From assembly GCA_945861095.1 (NCBI GenBank), contig CAMATI010000012.1, positions 1 through 41,122 of the forward strand: DNA of 41,122 bases, in the 5' to 3' direction. This DNA comes from Asaia bogorensis. GTDB lineage: Bacteria; Pseudomonadota; Alphaproteobacteria; Acetobacterales; Acetobacteraceae. Positions within the stretch are counted from its first letter, which is position 1, and each line of letters begins with the position of its first letter. Shown here in pieces: positions 27,995 to 36,909 of the stretch. The position numbers were made by a program, and so were the translations under genes. The notes beneath the pieces were generated by a model that was not told where the DNA came from, ran no database searches, and worked only from the letters and a program-made list of their open reading frames with translations.

Positions 27995-29173
27995 ATGGCT
28001 GACCTCCGCCCCACCTACCACCGCATCCGGGCCGACACCGCCGGCCTCGTCCGCCATTTGACCGACGAGGACCAGGCCGTCCAATCGATGCCCGACACTA
28101 GTCCGGCCAAGTGGCACCGCGCCCACACCACCTGGTTCTTCGAGCAATTCGTCCTGGTCCCCTCGCTGCGCGGCTATCAGGTCTTCGATCCGGATTTTCG
28201 GTTCCTGTTCAATTCCTACTACGACGCTGTCGGCGCCCGTCACCCCAGGCCGATCCGCGGCCTGCTGACCCGCCCGTCCGGCGAGCGCATCACCGCCTAC
28301 CGCGCCCATGTCGACCAGGCCATGGACGCTCTGCTGCGGGATGGCGTCGGCGACGACCTCGCGGATTTGGTGGAACTCGGCTTGAACCACGAACAGCAGC
28401 ACCAGGAATTGCTGCTGACCGACATGCTGCACGCCTTCGCGCAATCCCCCTTGGTGCCCGCGGTCTTCCCCGACTGGCGCGACACCGCGGCCGCGGGCGA
28501 TCCCGGGTTTATCCGGATCGCCGGGAGCCAATCGCGGATCGGGCATCTGGGCGCGGGCTTCCACTTCGACAACGAAACCCCCGCCCATACCGTGACGGTC
28601 CAGGACTTCTCCATCGGCACGGGGTTGGTGAGGAACCAGGACTGGCTCGATTTCATCGCCGATGGCGGCTATCGCACGCCCAGCCTGTGGATGTCCGACG
28701 GCTGGGCAACCGCTCAGACCCAGGGCTGGGCGCATCCCCTGTATTGGCAGTCTCACGAAGGCGCATGGTGGCAGGCCGGTTTGGGCGGCTTGCAGCCCTT
28801 GGTCCCAGCCGCCCCGGTTCGCCACGTCAGTTGGTATGAGGCGGACGCGTTTGCCCGATGGGCCGAAGCGCGCCTGCCGACCGAAGCGGAATGGGAGGTC
28901 GCCAGCCGCGACCCGACCGCGTCCCCCGCCCTGCGCGACCTGACCGGCCGGGTGTGGCAATGGACCGAAAGCGCCTATCGCCCCTACCCCGGCTATCGCC
29001 CCGTGGCCGGAGCGGTCGGTGAGTACAACGGCAAGTTCATGATCAACCAGATGGTGCTGCGCGGTGGGTCGGCCGCCACCCCGCCAGGGCATGCGCGCCC
29101 CAGTTATCGCAATTTCTTCCATCCCGACAAACGCTGGCAGTTCTTTGGTCTGCGGTTGGCGCGCGACGCCTGA
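27995..29173 (+). CDS. egtB: Ergothioneine biosynthesis protein EgtB (non-heme iron sulfoxide synthase)
   Basis: The 392-residue enzyme uses O2 and Fe(II) to join a thiol donor to the C2 of hercynine. The N-terminal DinB_2 domain carries the iron triad: His44 in WHRAHTTWFF and His132/His136 in NHEQQHQELL. The C-terminal FGE-sulfatase domain (about 165-392) shows RLPTEAEWEVA and VLRGGSAATP. Whether the donor is gamma-glutamylcysteine or cysteine cannot be read from the motif alone. It is followed 12 nt later by egtD; egtA and egtC are absent from the window. The ATG is preceded only by a weak GGGA. Confidence 0.94.
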   Translation: MADLRPTYHRIRADTAGLVRHLTDEDQAVQSMPDTSPAKWHRAHTTWFFEQFVLVPSLRGYQVFDPDFRFLFNSYYDAVGARHPRPIRGLLTRPSGERITAYRAHVDQAMDALLRDGVGDDLADLVELGLNHEQQHQELLLTDMLHAFAQSPLVPAVFPDWRDTAAAGDPGFIRIAGSQSRIGHLGAGFHFDNETPAHTVTVQDFSIGTGLVRNQDWLDFIADGGYRTPSLWMSDGWATAQTQGWAHPLYWQSHEGAWWQAGLGGLQPLVPAAPVRHVSWYEADAFARWAEARLPTEAEWEVASRDPTASPALRDLTGRVWQWTESAYRPYPGYRPVAGAVGEYNGKFMINQMVLRGGSAATPPGHARPSYRNFFHPDKRWQFFGLRLARDA

Positions 29174-29185
29174 GAGGACCCGAGC

Positions 29186-30172
29186 ATGCCGAACGATACC
29201 GGCTTTTCCGCCCGTTCCCCCGAAACGCCTGTCCTGGATCCCGACACCGTTCAGGCCGCGCTCGCGGGACTGCTGGCCACGCCCAAGACCTTGCCGCCGA
29301 AACTGTTCTACGACCGGGAAGGATGCCGGCTCTTCTACCAGATCACCGAACTGCCCGAATACTATCTGACCCGGGCCGAACGGGAACCGCTGCGGGAGGC
29401 GACGCGATTTCTGTCCGAACATCTCCAGGCGGGCAGCACCCTGGTGGAATACGGGGCCAGCGATGAAACCAAGGCACTGACCTTGTTGCGAGCCGCGGGT
29501 CCTTCGGGAGACCCGTTGTTCAAAACCTACGTCCCCATCGACGTTGCCGGCCCTTCCCTGCTGGACCTGACCGCGCGGCTGGCCACAACCGTTCCAGGCC
29601 TGAACGTGCTGCCGATCCAGGCCGATTTCACCCGCGACATCGTGCTGCCACGCGATGCCATCGACAGACCCGCCCTGGGCTTCTTCCCAGGCTCGACGAT
29701 CGGCAACCTGGAACCCGACCAGGCCGCTTCATTCCTTCGGCGCGTCCATGCGGCGTTGGGCCCCCAGGGCCAATTTCTGCTGGGCGCCGATCTGCGCAAG
29801 GACAAGTCGATCCTGCTGCCAGCCTATGACGACCGCGCCGGGGTCACGGCCGCGTTCAACCGCAACCTTCTGGTGCGCCTCAATCGAGAGGCCTGTGCCG
29901 ATTTCGATCCCGCCAGTTTCGCCCATCGCGCCGTCTGGAACGACGACGAAAGCCGGATCGAGATGCATCTGGTCAGCCAGCGCGACCAGACCGTGCATCT
30001 GGCGCGTCATGCGATCGGGTTCACCCGCGGCGAGACCATCCACACCGAAAACAGCTACAAATATACGCCGGAACGGATACGCGCGATCGCCGCCGCCGGC
30101 GGATGGCGGGTGCACCGCATGTGGACCGACCCTAAGGGGTTGTTCGCCGTCTATCTGCTCGGTCGGGGTTGA
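29186..30172 (+). CDS. egtD: L-histidine N(alpha)-methyltransferase EgtD
   Basis: The 328-residue SAM-dependent enzyme trimethylates histidine to hercynine, the first step of ergothioneine synthesis. Typical segments are LPPKLFYDREGCRLFYQITE, LPEYYLTRAE, the SAM loop VEYGASDETKALTLL, FFPGSTIGNLEPDQA, LLGADLRKDKSILLPAYDD and the C-terminal IHTENSYKYTPE. Length fits the family. A GAGAGGACC leader precedes the ATG. With egtB it forms the minimal two-gene ergothioneine operon of many proteobacteria. Confidence 0.95.
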   Translation: MPNDTGFSARSPETPVLDPDTVQAALAGLLATPKTLPPKLFYDREGCRLFYQITELPEYYLTRAEREPLREATRFLSEHLQAGSTLVEYGASDETKALTLLRAAGPSGDPLFKTYVPIDVAGPSLLDLTARLATTVPGLNVLPIQADFTRDIVLPRDAIDRPALGFFPGSTIGNLEPDQAASFLRRVHAALGPQGQFLLGADLRKDKSILLPAYDDRAGVTAAFNRNLLVRLNREACADFDPASFAHRAVWNDDESRIEMHLVSQRDQTVHLARHAIGFTRGETIHTENSYKYTPERIRAIAAAGGWRVHRMWTDPKGLFAVYLLGRG

Positions 30173-30491
30173 GTGAGTCTCCGGACGTTTTATACAATTT
30201 TTCAAAGCGCTACCCAGGACCTCTGGTGCGTCGCTGCCCGTCACAAATGACCGCGCAGCGCTTTCGGAGCCACGCCGCGCAGACGCCCCAGGGAGGCGGC
30301 GGACGTGGCGACGGGCGTGGCATGCTATGTCTCCGGACCGCCCCTGAAAGAATTCTTTAGCGTTTTCGGTCGTAATGTGGCCCCAGTCATAATGCCATGG
30401 ATCATCAGGCTCGGATCATGCGACCGCCGCGATGGTTCGGCCTCGCCGATCTGACGGAGACCGTATGCCTGGATTGTTGCCAAGGGAGCCA
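30173..30491. other. Intergenic region without a gene
   Basis: This 319-bp stretch contains an AT-rich TTTTATACAATTTTTCAAAG segment (from 30189) that could be a promoter, and nothing with coding character. Short frames here have no leader or homology. Confidence 0.5.
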
Positions 30492-31211
30492 ATGCGCAAG
30501 TCAGTTTTCCTGCCTGGGATCGTCTTGCTTGGGATACTGCTGGCCGTGCCGTTTACGGTGCGTGCCCAACCGCGCCCGTCGCCCCCGGCCCTATGCGAAG
30601 CCGCCATCGCCGCCGCCGAACAATCCGCGCGCCTCCCCGCTCGGCTTTTGGCCGCGATCGCGATCACCGAGAGCGGGCGCTTCGATGCGGAAAAAGGATT
30701 TGTCCGCCCCTGGCCCTGGACCATCAATGCCGAAGGGGCGGGGCAGTTCTTCGCCAGCAAGGCGGATGCGATCGGCGCCGTGCGGGTGCTGCAGGCACGC
30801 GGCGTCCGGTCCATCGATATCGGCTGCATGCAGGTCAACCTGTATTACCACCCCAATGCCTTCAACAGCCTGGATGAGGCGTTCGAGCCGCACACCAATG
30901 CCGCCTATGCCGCCCGGTTCCTGAATTCCTTGTATGCGAGCAGCGGGGACTGGATGCGAGCCATTGGGTCCTACCACTCCGAAACCCCTGTACGGGGGGC
31001 AGCCTATCGCGCGTTGGTGCTTGCCCGCTGGCAACAGCCCGGGGGCCTGGTTCCGCCTACGACCCCAGTCACCTACGGGTCTTTTGCCAAGTCCCAGCAG
31101 GTTTACGGGGCGTTTGCCGGGACAGGTCGGGTCTATGGCGCCTTCACCGCGCAAATGACACCGTCTCAACCCATGCAGGATCCAAGCCCGATTCCCACCG
31201 CTCGGCGGTAG
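30492..31211 (+). CDS. Lytic-transglycosylase-like (SLT/lysozyme fold) exported protein
   Basis: The 239-residue protein has a signal peptide of about 25 residues (FLPGIVLLGILLAVPFTVRA). The lysozyme-like domain shows LLAAIAITESGRF with presumed catalytic Glu60, then DIGCMQVNLYYHP and AARFLNSLYASSGDW. This is the layout of small peptidoglycan transglycosylases in conjugation or flagellar loci. The tail after residue 190 has short YG[SA]F repeats. It should cleave peptidoglycan in the periplasm. The ATG is preceded by GGGAG at a tight spacing; the ATG nine codons upstream is an alternative. Confidence 0.85.
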   Translation: MRKSVFLPGIVLLGILLAVPFTVRAQPRPSPPALCEAAIAAAEQSARLPARLLAAIAITESGRFDAEKGFVRPWPWTINAEGAGQFFASKADAIGAVRVLQARGVRSIDIGCMQVNLYYHPNAFNSLDEAFEPHTNAAYAARFLNSLYASSGDWMRAIGSYHSETPVRGAAYRALVLARWQQPGGLVPPTTPVTYGSFAKSQQVYGAFAGTGRVYGAFTAQMTPSQPMQDPSPIPTARR

Positions 31212-31622
31212 AGCATCATCACACGGAACGGTTCGGCGCAGCGCTTGGTTTGCGCGATGACAAAAAAAGCCGGAGCGGTTTCGGGGCGGTTGCAACCGGG
31301 CGGGCGCCAAAACGGTTTCACCCGGACCGGACAGGTCAAACGGGCCGGATGGAGCGATACAGATCTCCGTCAATGATTGGCGGCTTTTCGAAGTGCTATG
31401 ACCCCGGCCCCCGATGGAGCGAAGAATTCGGGCTTTCTGTGGGGATTTGCAAGTTCCTCCCAATGCTGTTGTTCTGTGTACAGAGAACCGAGCCTGCGGA
31501 ATTGCTTGGATACCGACACGGTCGGCGGCGATGCCGACGCCGATGCCGATGCCGGGACAGCGACCACAGACCCGGGAAAAGACCGCAAGCCCGGCCCTCC
31601 GGCACGACCACGCGAGGATGTC
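31212..31622. other. Intergenic region with small palindrome
   Basis: This 411-bp gap has no convincing gene. It holds a perfect 12-bp palindrome CGGTTGCAACCG (31287-31298) inside a GAGCGGTTTC-rich segment, and a GCCGATGCCGATGCCG run. A frame open from 31377 continues into the next gene but lacks a leader and family similarity. Confidence 0.45.
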
Positions 31623-32222
31623 ATGAGCGATACGACCGGCCACGCCCCGCCTCTTCCCCTGCCCCTGCCCCTGCCCGCCTGGGGACATCATGTGGGGCTG
31701 CTCAACCTCGGCGAAGCGATCCCTCTCGCCAATACCTACGCTGCCTATGACCGGATGCTCTTTTCCGAACGGATCAGCCGTTATTGCTGGGGCTACGACG
31801 AGCGCCGCACTGATCTGCTCGCCGCCTGCTTTACCGAGGATGGTATCTGGGAAGGCGATGTGCTCGGTCAGGTGCCGATCGGCCCCTTCAAGGGGCGCGA
31901 AAGGATCATCAAATGGCTATCGGAATTCTGGCCGCACCAGCATGACCAGCGCCGCCATATGATTCTGAACACTATTGTCGAAGAGCAGAGCGCGAACCTT
32001 GCCACGACATACAGCTATTTGCTGCTGATGAGCTCGGACGGGCGCGAATCCAAGCTCGAGACCACTGGCTTTTACAGGACTCGCTATCGCAAGGTCGGGG
32101 ATCACTGGCTGATCGAACGCCTGACCGCCGGGTTCGACGCACCCTTCTGGCCAGGCGATATCAACCGGATGAGCCAGCGAGGTCGAGCACGGCATGGCGT
32201 CGGAATGGATGAGACCGGGTAG
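31623..32222 (+). CDS. NTF2/SnoaL-like protein
   Basis: The 199-residue protein starts after GAGGATGTC. Residues 9-20 form a run of Leu-Pro repeats. A SnoaL-like alpha+beta barrel follows from about residue 45 to 180, with ISRYCWGYDERRTDLLAACF and FTEDGIWEGD at the start and GFYRTRYRKVGDHWLIERLT at the end, the usual layout of ring-hydroxylating-beta-like or isomerase-like members. The ligand is unknown. It is probably transcribed alone. Confidence 0.8.
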   Translation: MSDTTGHAPPLPLPLPLPAWGHHVGLLNLGEAIPLANTYAAYDRMLFSERISRYCWGYDERRTDLLAACFTEDGIWEGDVLGQVPIGPFKGRERIIKWLSEFWPHQHDQRRHMILNTIVEEQSANLATTYSYLLLMSSDGRESKLETTGFYRTRYRKVGDHWLIERLTAGFDAPFWPGDINRMSQRGRARHGVGMDETG

Positions 32223-32422
32223 GCGGGGTTGCTTCCGGCGATACGGGACGCCGGACGACGAAGCAATCGGACAGTTGCTCGAACGCAGCGTCGTCCGCCA
32301 TTCTACCCCATGTTGCGCCGACTCCGCTGACTTTTGGCGTTATGCCGCGGCCGACGCGGCCGCTGTTCCGCGACATGGCGTGTTGGCCCGGCGGTCGCGC
32401 ACATCAACCGAGGAGTGGTACT

Positions 32423-32821
32423 ATGGCCTATACCGGACGTTGCCATTGCGGCGCGATTCACTACCAGCTGGAGGGACGACCGAACGCTGTGTCCGTCTGC
32501 CACTGCTCGGATTGCCGCCGAAACGCGGGCGCGCCGATGGTGGTATGGGCGGGCTTTCCCGAAACCGCGCTGGCGGTGACAAAGGGCACACCGAAGACGT
32601 TCAACTCTTCTGGTACGGCGATCCGCAGCTTCTGCGGTAATTGCGGCACTGGGCTATTTTACCGCAACGAGAAAATCCTGCCGGGCATTGTCGAGGTCCA
32701 GTCGTCGACACTGGACGATCCCGACGCGCTGCCACCCACCGTGCAGATCCAGATGGCCGAACGGCTGGGCTGGGTCGAGCGTCTGCACGAGATGCCGGGG
32801 TACGATCGATTTCCCGAATGA
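32423..32821 (+). CDS. GFA family zinc protein (glutathione-dependent formaldehyde-activating enzyme-like)
   Basis: The 132-residue protein carries the GFA/CENP-V zinc ligands: Cys7 and Cys9 in GRCHCGAIHY, Cys26, Cys28 and Cys31 in CHCSDCRRNAGAP, and Cys71/Cys74 in FCGNCGTGLF. Family members bind two zinc ions. The name reflects the founding member, and most relatives have no proven formaldehyde role. A GAGGAG leader 8 nt before ATG fixes the start; the frame upstream is not coding. Confidence 0.92.
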   Translation: MAYTGRCHCGAIHYQLEGRPNAVSVCHCSDCRRNAGAPMVVWAGFPETALAVTKGTPKTFNSSGTAIRSFCGNCGTGLFYRNEKILPGIVEVQSSTLDDPDALPPTVQIQMAERLGWVERLHEMPGYDRFPE

Positions 32822-33707
32822 GGGTGCCCAAAGCACCTGGCGGGCGGTCAGCACATGGTCCGGGAATGGCGAAGAAGGCGCCGATCCGTCCGCCTGTTGT
32901 ACCGGCCATCGCACCGCCGCAACGCCCGAACCGGCGAGAAGGCAGTCAATTGCCCAGTTCGAGTGCAATTGTGAATGGCGGGGTTAACCGCATGGATCCG
33001 GAACGATACCCCCCGATTCCCGCATGGAATCGTAACAAAATCCCGCCTTATCCGCGCCTGTTCGTAACGGATTACCAAAATTCAATATTTAAAGTAGAAT
33101 CTTAAGAAGTCGAATATATTGCGCGGTATCATATACATACAGCGCGACTCAAAACCTCGATGCGAACCCCGGCAAAAAGCGCCACTGGCTAATGTTGCAT
33201 CAAATTAACCATTCGGCGTTTTTGTTAACCCTTGCCCAAAATCCAGGCAAATCACCGCGGAATCGTGGGTTTTTACCCCAAGGCCCCGCATCTTGCCGTC
33301 GAATTTCACTTTTTGCTTGCCATCGGCATCGCCGCGATCTAGAACAAAAAGCAAACATTCAGCCGATTGTTATGCTCATGGTTCCCCGAATTCATCCCCA
33401 TGCCCCCGCCACAATCACCAGAATCGCAAGTTGACCGCCGAAAACGGGGCGATGAAAAGCGGATTTACGCCGACCAGCTATCTTCATCGGGACGCCAGAG
33501 CCGTCATTTCGTCCTGCGGCGGCCGGACCCGGCGGGCTTTGCAAGAGTATCAACGCTGATAGCGCTCGCTGTTGCGGGTATGCGACACAAGTCAGCCTGG
33601 AGGCGCTCTCTACCGGCGGCTATGGTCCAGTCTTCGAGAGATTCGGGCGGTCGCGGTCGGCTCCGAGTCCCGGACTACTCAGGAAGCGCCCCGGACCAGC
33701 CAGATAT
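32822..33707. other. Gene-poor, partly AT-rich region with clustered GANTC sites
   Basis: No gene with normal codon use is visible in this 886-bp stretch. From about 33050 to 33440 the GC content falls well below the surroundings (runs such as AATATTTAAAGTAG and GTCGAATATATTG). GANTC, the CcrM methylation site of alphaproteobacteria, occurs at 33015, 33027, 33097, 33146 and 33260, then at 33421, 33640 and 33665. It probably contains promoters or a regulatory region, or is acquired DNA. Confidence 0.5.
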
Positions 33708-34040
33708 TCAACCAAATGCCAACAGCACCACACCCGCGCAAATCAGGCCAATCCCGCCGATCTGCGCCAAACCGACCGTCTCGTGAAAAACATAATGACC
33801 GATGATCGCCGCGGCGACATAGGAAATCGCCGTGGACGGCAACGCAACCGAAACCGGAATCCGGCGCAGCGCCACCATGTACAACAAGGCAGCCGCGCCG
33901 TACAGGATCAGCCCGACGATGCTCCGCACTTCCAGCAGTTGGGCTATGAAACTCGACGCGGATGCCCCGGCCTTCAGCAGTGCCTGCGCCAGCATGCTGG
34001 TGACGATCGCCACCAGCAGCGCGCCCCAATACAGACTCAC
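33708..34040 (-). CDS. Small EmrE/ArnE-like membrane transporter
   Basis: The 110-residue protein has four predicted membrane helices (about 3-22, 35-57, 66-86 and 90-109). The helix-3/4 pattern PVSVALPSTAISYVAAAIIG and HETVGLAQIGGIGLICAGV is of the SMR/DMT fold. In operons with a polyprenyl-phosphate glycosyltransferase such proteins flip lipid-linked sugars (ArnE/ArnF-like), so that role is inferred. The ATG overlaps the GT2 stop by 4 nt. Confidence 0.85.
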   Translation of the reverse strand: MSLYWGALLVAIVTSMLAQALLKAGASASSFIAQLLEVRSIVGLILYGAAALLYMVALRRIPVSVALPSTAISYVAAAIIGHYVFHETVGLAQIGGIGLICAGVVLLAFG

Positions 34041-35050
34041 GCCGCGATCCGTTCAGCCGCGCCATTGCGTTCGACCGTTCGCACCGTGCCTTGCGGCTTG
34101 CCGTTGGCCGACAGAAAGGTGCGACCGACATATTCGCCCAGGATGCCCAGGATCATGGACTGCACGCCCGAAACCAGCAGGATCACCACCATGATGGACG
34201 CCCAACCGGATGGCGTATCCTGGCGCATGAGCGCCTCGGCGATCGTCAACACCGCACCGAGGGCGCCGGCCGTGGCCATCGCCGCACCGGCGAAGGTCGC
34301 GAGCCGCAGCGGCGCCAGGGAGAAACTGGTTGCGAGATTAAGCCACAGCCGCACCAGACGGCGAATCGTGTAGTTCGACCGCCCCTCCACGCGCGGCAGA
34401 TGCCGCACCTGAATACTGTCGATCCGTTGGGTCACCTGCATGATCAACCCGTCGATATAAGGGTACGGGCCGCTGTAGCGCGTCACCGACCGGACTACCA
34501 GTGCCGACATGCAACGAAATGATGACAAATAGAGACCGCGAGGCTTATCCAACAACCGATCGGCGACCCGGTTGGCAAAATAGCTCCCCAGATTGCGCCA
34601 ACCGGCGTGCTGCTTCACGGCATAGCGGGTATAGACCACATCCCAATGACCCTGCCGAGCATGGTCATAGAGAGTTATCACCTCCTCTGGTGGGTTTTGC
34701 AGGTCGTCATCCATGGTGATGACATACTCGCCGCGCGCATGCCGCAACCCGGTCATCACCGCGTTATGCTCGCCATAGTTCCGGGCGTGCTCGATATAGG
34801 TCAGCGGCACGCGCGCGGTTTCCACCAACGCCTGGCACACCTCCGCGGAATTGTCCGGGCTGCCGTCGTTGACCAGGATGATTTCCAGGCCCCCTTCCGG
34901 ACGCAGCGCCGACAACGCCTCCACCAGGAGTGCGACCGTATTCGCGCCGCGATAGACGGGCACGACGATGGACAGGCCGATACCGGTTTCGCCAGAGCGG
35001 AACCGGGCCTCGGGCACGGGTTGGTGGATGACACTCGACATGTCGTTCAT
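34037..35050 (-). CDS. GT2 glycosyltransferase, polyprenyl-phosphate sugar transferase type
   Basis: The 337-residue protein has a GT-A domain with LSIVVPVYRGANTV (26-39), NDGSPDNS and the DDDLQNPPEE motif (114-123) of the DPM1/ArnC/GtrB group. Two C-terminal membrane helices (about 250-315) follow. It probably moves a sugar from a nucleotide donor to undecaprenyl phosphate at the cytoplasmic side. The ATG (MNDMSS) overlaps the methyltransferase stop by 4 nt and the gene overlaps the SMR start, giving a tightly coupled three-gene unit. Confidence 0.9.
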   Translation of the reverse strand: MNDMSSVIHQPVPEARFRSGETGIGLSIVVPVYRGANTVALLVEALSALRPEGGLEIILVNDGSPDNSAEVCQALVETARVPLTYIEHARNYGEHNAVMTGLRHARGEYVITMDDDLQNPPEEVITLYDHARQGHWDVVYTRYAVKQHAGWRNLGSYFANRVADRLLDKPRGLYLSSFRCMSALVVRSVTRYSGPYPYIDGLIMQVTQRIDSIQVRHLPRVEGRSNYTIRRLVRLWLNLATSFSLAPLRLATFAGAAMATAGALGAVLTIAEALMRQDTPSGWASIMVVILLVSGVQSMILGILGEYVGRTFLSANGKPQGTVRTVERNGAAERIAA

Positions 35051-35760
35051 GGTCTCTCCGCGATCGCCAGGACCGATCCGCCCGCGGGGATGGCGAAGGG
35101 CAGGCGTCGTTCGAATTGTGTCATGCCATGGAAAATCGTGTCCAACCATGGCGGAAACGGGGCGACGTCGGAGGCTGCGTGGGCAGCGCTCCGCAATTTG
35201 CGCTGCACGATCATCATTGGCAGCGGCAGGCTGTTCCAATACCGGATGTGGCGGGCGGAAAATCCGGCCCGTCGGAGCATCGCGGCGGTTTGGCCGGCGT
35301 TCTGGCGGCGTGCATTGTGAACGCGGACATCATGCGCCGACATCAGCCAGGCATAGGCCGGCATATTGACGATCAACCGACCTCCGGGCCGCAGCACGCG
35401 ACGCATCTCGGCCAGGGCCAGGTCCGGATCGACCGCGCCATGACACAGCACATCGGCCAGAATCGCGGCGTCGAAACTGCCGTCGGCGAACGGCAACATG
35501 TTGGCGCTGCCGCGGACGACCGACACCCCCGACTTTCGCTGTGCCCGAGGCGCGGCAATCGGCGACCACTCCAACCCCGCCAGGTTCAGATCCGGTCGGC
35601 TGGCATGCAGTCGCGCGAGAAACCCACCTGTGCCACAACCGGCATCGAGCACCCGGCCATGCACGTCGCGCAAGGCATCCAGCAGACGCTGATGCAGGGC
35701 GCGGTACCACCACATCCCGTCTTCGGCGGCATCCATGTGCGTGTATTCGGCGTCTTCCAT
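35047..35760 (-). CDS. Class I SAM-dependent methyltransferase
   Basis: The 237-residue protein has motif I VLDAGCGTGGFLARL (37-51), an acidic LNLAGLEWSP, then FDAAILADVLCH and LRPGGRLIVNMPAYAWL. The N-terminal MWWYRALHQRLL is common in methyltransferases linked to polyprenyl GT2 genes. It probably methylates a sugar or lipid-linked intermediate. The frame begins upstream at a TTG, but ATG (MEDAEYTH) is preferred by similarity; its leader GGGGCCAG is weak. It is the first gene of the operon. Confidence 0.88.
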   Translation of the reverse strand: MEDAEYTHMDAAEDGMWWYRALHQRLLDALRDVHGRVLDAGCGTGGFLARLHASRPDLNLAGLEWSPIAAPRAQRKSGVSVVRGSANMLPFADGSFDAAILADVLCHGAVDPDLALAEMRRVLRPGGRLIVNMPAYAWLMSAHDVRVHNARRQNAGQTAAMLRRAGFSARHIRYWNSLPLPMMIVQRKLRSAAHAASDVAPFPPWLDTIFHGMTQFERRLPFAIPAGGSVLAIAERP

Positions 35761-35962
35761 CTGGCCCCGCGGCAATCCTTCACCATGGCGCCATCGATGA
35801 CTGCCGATTGCGTCAGCCACAAGGCCTTGATCGGGCAATTTTGCCTGAATCGGCGATTGACGGACCAAGACGGTTGTGACGAATGCCTCTGGCCCGCAAC
35901 GTCCTCTCGCTCTACGACAGCATCCGAGGATTCATCCAGTCATTGGCCAAGAAGGGTACGAC

Positions 35963-36901
35963 ATGCGCCGCTCGTCCATGGCCACGAAGACGAGCCCAGT
36001 CCGGCGCGTGTTGACTGACAATGCCGCCGACACCGTACGCGGAATCGGCCTCGCCGCACTGGCCTACGTGATCTGGACCTTGGGCGATACCGCCGCGAAA
36101 TGGGTGCTGCCGAGCGTGGGGGTGGCGCTGGCGATGGTATGGCGCGGGGTGTTCGGGACGATCACGGTCGGCGCCATCGCGATGGCCGGCGGGGGCCTTA
36201 CCGGGTGGCGGCGCCTGATTCCGGTGCGGTGGCAACTGGTGATGGTGCGAAGCGCAATGTCCTCGGCGGTGTCCATCATCTGGTACATCGCCTGGATGGA
36301 GATGACCCTGATCGACACCTATGTCGTCGGGTTCACGGCTCCCCTGATCATGACTCTGCTGGCAATCCCGATGCTGGGGGAGCGTATCCGCTGGCGACGC
36401 GCGCTGTCGACCGTGGTGGGATTCATGGGCGTGCTGGTCATGCTGCAACCGGGGGGCGATCTTTGGACGCCGATGGTGCTGCTGCTGATGGTGGGGATCG
36501 TCGCGATGTCGGTCACCCGCATCATGACGCGGCAGCTTTCCGTGACCGAGACTCCGGAATGCCAGGCCTTCTGGCTGCTGGCATCGCATATCGTGTCGGG
36601 CATCCTGCTGCTTGGCCTGTTCCCACCGACCTCGGAAACCGACGCGTTGGGCTGGATATTGCTGGTTTTCCTCGGTATTTCCAGCGGCCTGGCCCATTGC
36701 GTCTACACGCGGGCCTATGGGCTGGCGCCAGTCTCGGCCCTGGCCCCGTACGAGTACACCATGCTGCTGTGGGGCGGCCTGGCTGGCTACATCGTGTTCA
36801 ACGAAGTGCCGTCGTGGCTGACCCTGGCTGGCGCGGTTATCATCGCGGGTGCCGGCCTATACAATCTGCACCGAGAGCGGACACGGACCGCTGGCGAATG
36901 A
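35963..36901 (+). CDS. DMT-superfamily (EamA) transporter
   Basis: The 312-residue membrane protein has ten hydrophobic helices in two EamA repeats. Typical features are GLAALAYVIWTLGDTAAKW in helix 1, the end of repeat one LGERIRWRRALSTVVGFMGV, and helices 9-10 with YEYTMLLWGGLAGYIVFNE. Such proteins export metabolites or drugs; the substrate is unknown. GAAGGG lies before the ATG. It is divergent from the methyltransferase operon and convergent with the BamF-like gene. Confidence 0.9.
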   Translation: MRRSSMATKTSPVRRVLTDNAADTVRGIGLAALAYVIWTLGDTAAKWVLPSVGVALAMVWRGVFGTITVGAIAMAGGGLTGWRRLIPVRWQLVMVRSAMSSAVSIIWYIAWMEMTLIDTYVVGFTAPLIMTLLAIPMLGERIRWRRALSTVVGFMGVLVMLQPGGDLWTPMVLLLMVGIVAMSVTRIMTRQLSVTETPECQAFWLLASHIVSGILLLGLFPPTSETDALGWILLVFLGISSGLAHCVYTRAYGLAPVSALAPYEYTMLLWGGLAGYIVFNEVPSWLTLAGAVIIAGAGLYNLHRERTRTAGE

Positions 36902-36909
36902 CGCGCCGA

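Noticed and set aside
31377..31622. N-terminal extension of the NTF2-like protein
   Set aside because: It lacks a leader and is low in coding character; the internal ATG has a GAGGA leader.
33367..33786. 139-codon plus-strand frame in the AT-rich gap
   Set aside because: It has no leader or family similarity, composition unlike neighbours, and it overlaps the end of the SMR gene.
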